Shown here one piece after another: positions 63,677 to 64,000 of a stretch of 64,000 nt of DNA (within the stretch, counting starts at the first letter, position 1; every line of letters starts with the position of its first letter). Below the pieces are notes generated by a model that was not told the origin of the DNA, made no database searches, and saw nothing but the letters and a program-made list of their open reading frames with translations. A program made the translations under genes and the position numbers. The stretch is from positions 51,899-115,898 of the forward strand of contig JAMZAV010002003.1 in assembly GCA_024449915.1 (NCBI GenBank), written 5' to 3'. This DNA is from Sweltsa coloradensis. Lineage: Eukaryota; Arthropoda; Insecta; Plecoptera; Chloroperlidae.

Positions 63677-64000
63677 GTGAGAAAATAAACTTTGAAATAA
63701 TATAGGGAACAAAACTCTCATCATCTCATGTATAACATCACTTTTTTGCAGTGTTGTGACTAGATAATTTAATTTTTATGTAGATAATCCTACAAAATTT
63801 GTCATGATCAGATAAAGGATAAACTACAAAAGCATTATCTAGATAAAATAAAATAGATAAAAATAATTATCTAGATCAATTAGTAAGATAAAGATAATAA
63901 TAATCAAAAAAAGAAACATTATATATTTACCAACTTTTGCCGCTATTTTCAAACATGTGGACTCGTTGAAAAACATTTGGACTAGAAGTAATTTATTAAT

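Noticed and set aside
1..64000. CRISPR arrays, rRNA genes, bacterial operons or integrated viruses
   Set aside because: No regular spacer-repeat arrays, no rRNA-like sequence and no viral structural or replication genes were seen; the reverse transcriptases are all LINE or Penelope type.

Overview
The window looks like a piece of a large, AT-rich, repeat-dense insect nuclear genome. Two host genes with small exons, large introns and GT/AG splice sites were assembled by reading frame and splice phase. One is an insect-type seven-transmembrane odorant receptor, which is what points to an insect. A hemimetabolous group with a bulky genome, such as Hemiptera, would fit, but the order cannot be fixed from sequence alone. 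There are no bacterial operons, rRNA genes or CRISPR arrays.

Host gene 1 (minus strand, 25246 down to 8633) is a glucoside xylosyltransferase (GXYLT/Shams-like) gene of six coding exons and about 418 codons once a single-base frameshift in exon 2 is discounted. Exons 2 and 4 each have a tandem copy of their 3' part together with the 5' splice site. Host gene 2 (plus strand, 35309 to beyond 63676) is an odorant receptor: a 64-bp first exon, five further exons in matching phase, and a last exon that must lie past the window edge. Its second intracellular loop carries an unusually long hydrophilic insertion. The two genes face away from each other across about 10 kb.

Almost everything else is mobile DNA. 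A plus-strand 5'-truncated RNase H LINE lies at 1.8-3.0 kb. A near full-length minus-strand LINE with a 2A-like motif lies at 19.2-23.0 kb, and a LINE 3' end sits between (TAA)n tracts at 6.7-7.2 kb. Penelope-like elements with hammerhead-like tails lie at 12.5-14.3 and 36.9-38.6 kb. A tRNA-derived SINE family is scattered throughout. Large fold-back repeats lie at 15.4-16.1, 23.1-23.5, 24.5-24.9, 48.5-49.9 and 57.7-59.7 kb.

The dominant class is a set of related non-autonomous elements. They begin TGGATGAGCG(A/T)AGCGA or similar, carry a subterminal inverted repeat near the 3' end, finish with a small AACG...CGTT hairpin followed by CCTAG, and insert between two T residues without target duplication. 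This is the architecture of Helentron-type rolling-circle elements (HINE/DINE-like). Two copies can be matched to their empty sites inside the window.

The most striking single element is a 4.3-kb DNA transposon at 51227-55510, in an intron of the receptor gene. It has TTAA target duplications, 18-bp terminal inverted repeats, a minus-strand THAP-domain transposase gene (Kolobok-like, now broken) and an intact divergent plus-strand gene for a P2X7 ballast-domain-like protein. It is inserted in one arm of a palindromic tRNA-like repeat whose other arm preserves the empty site.
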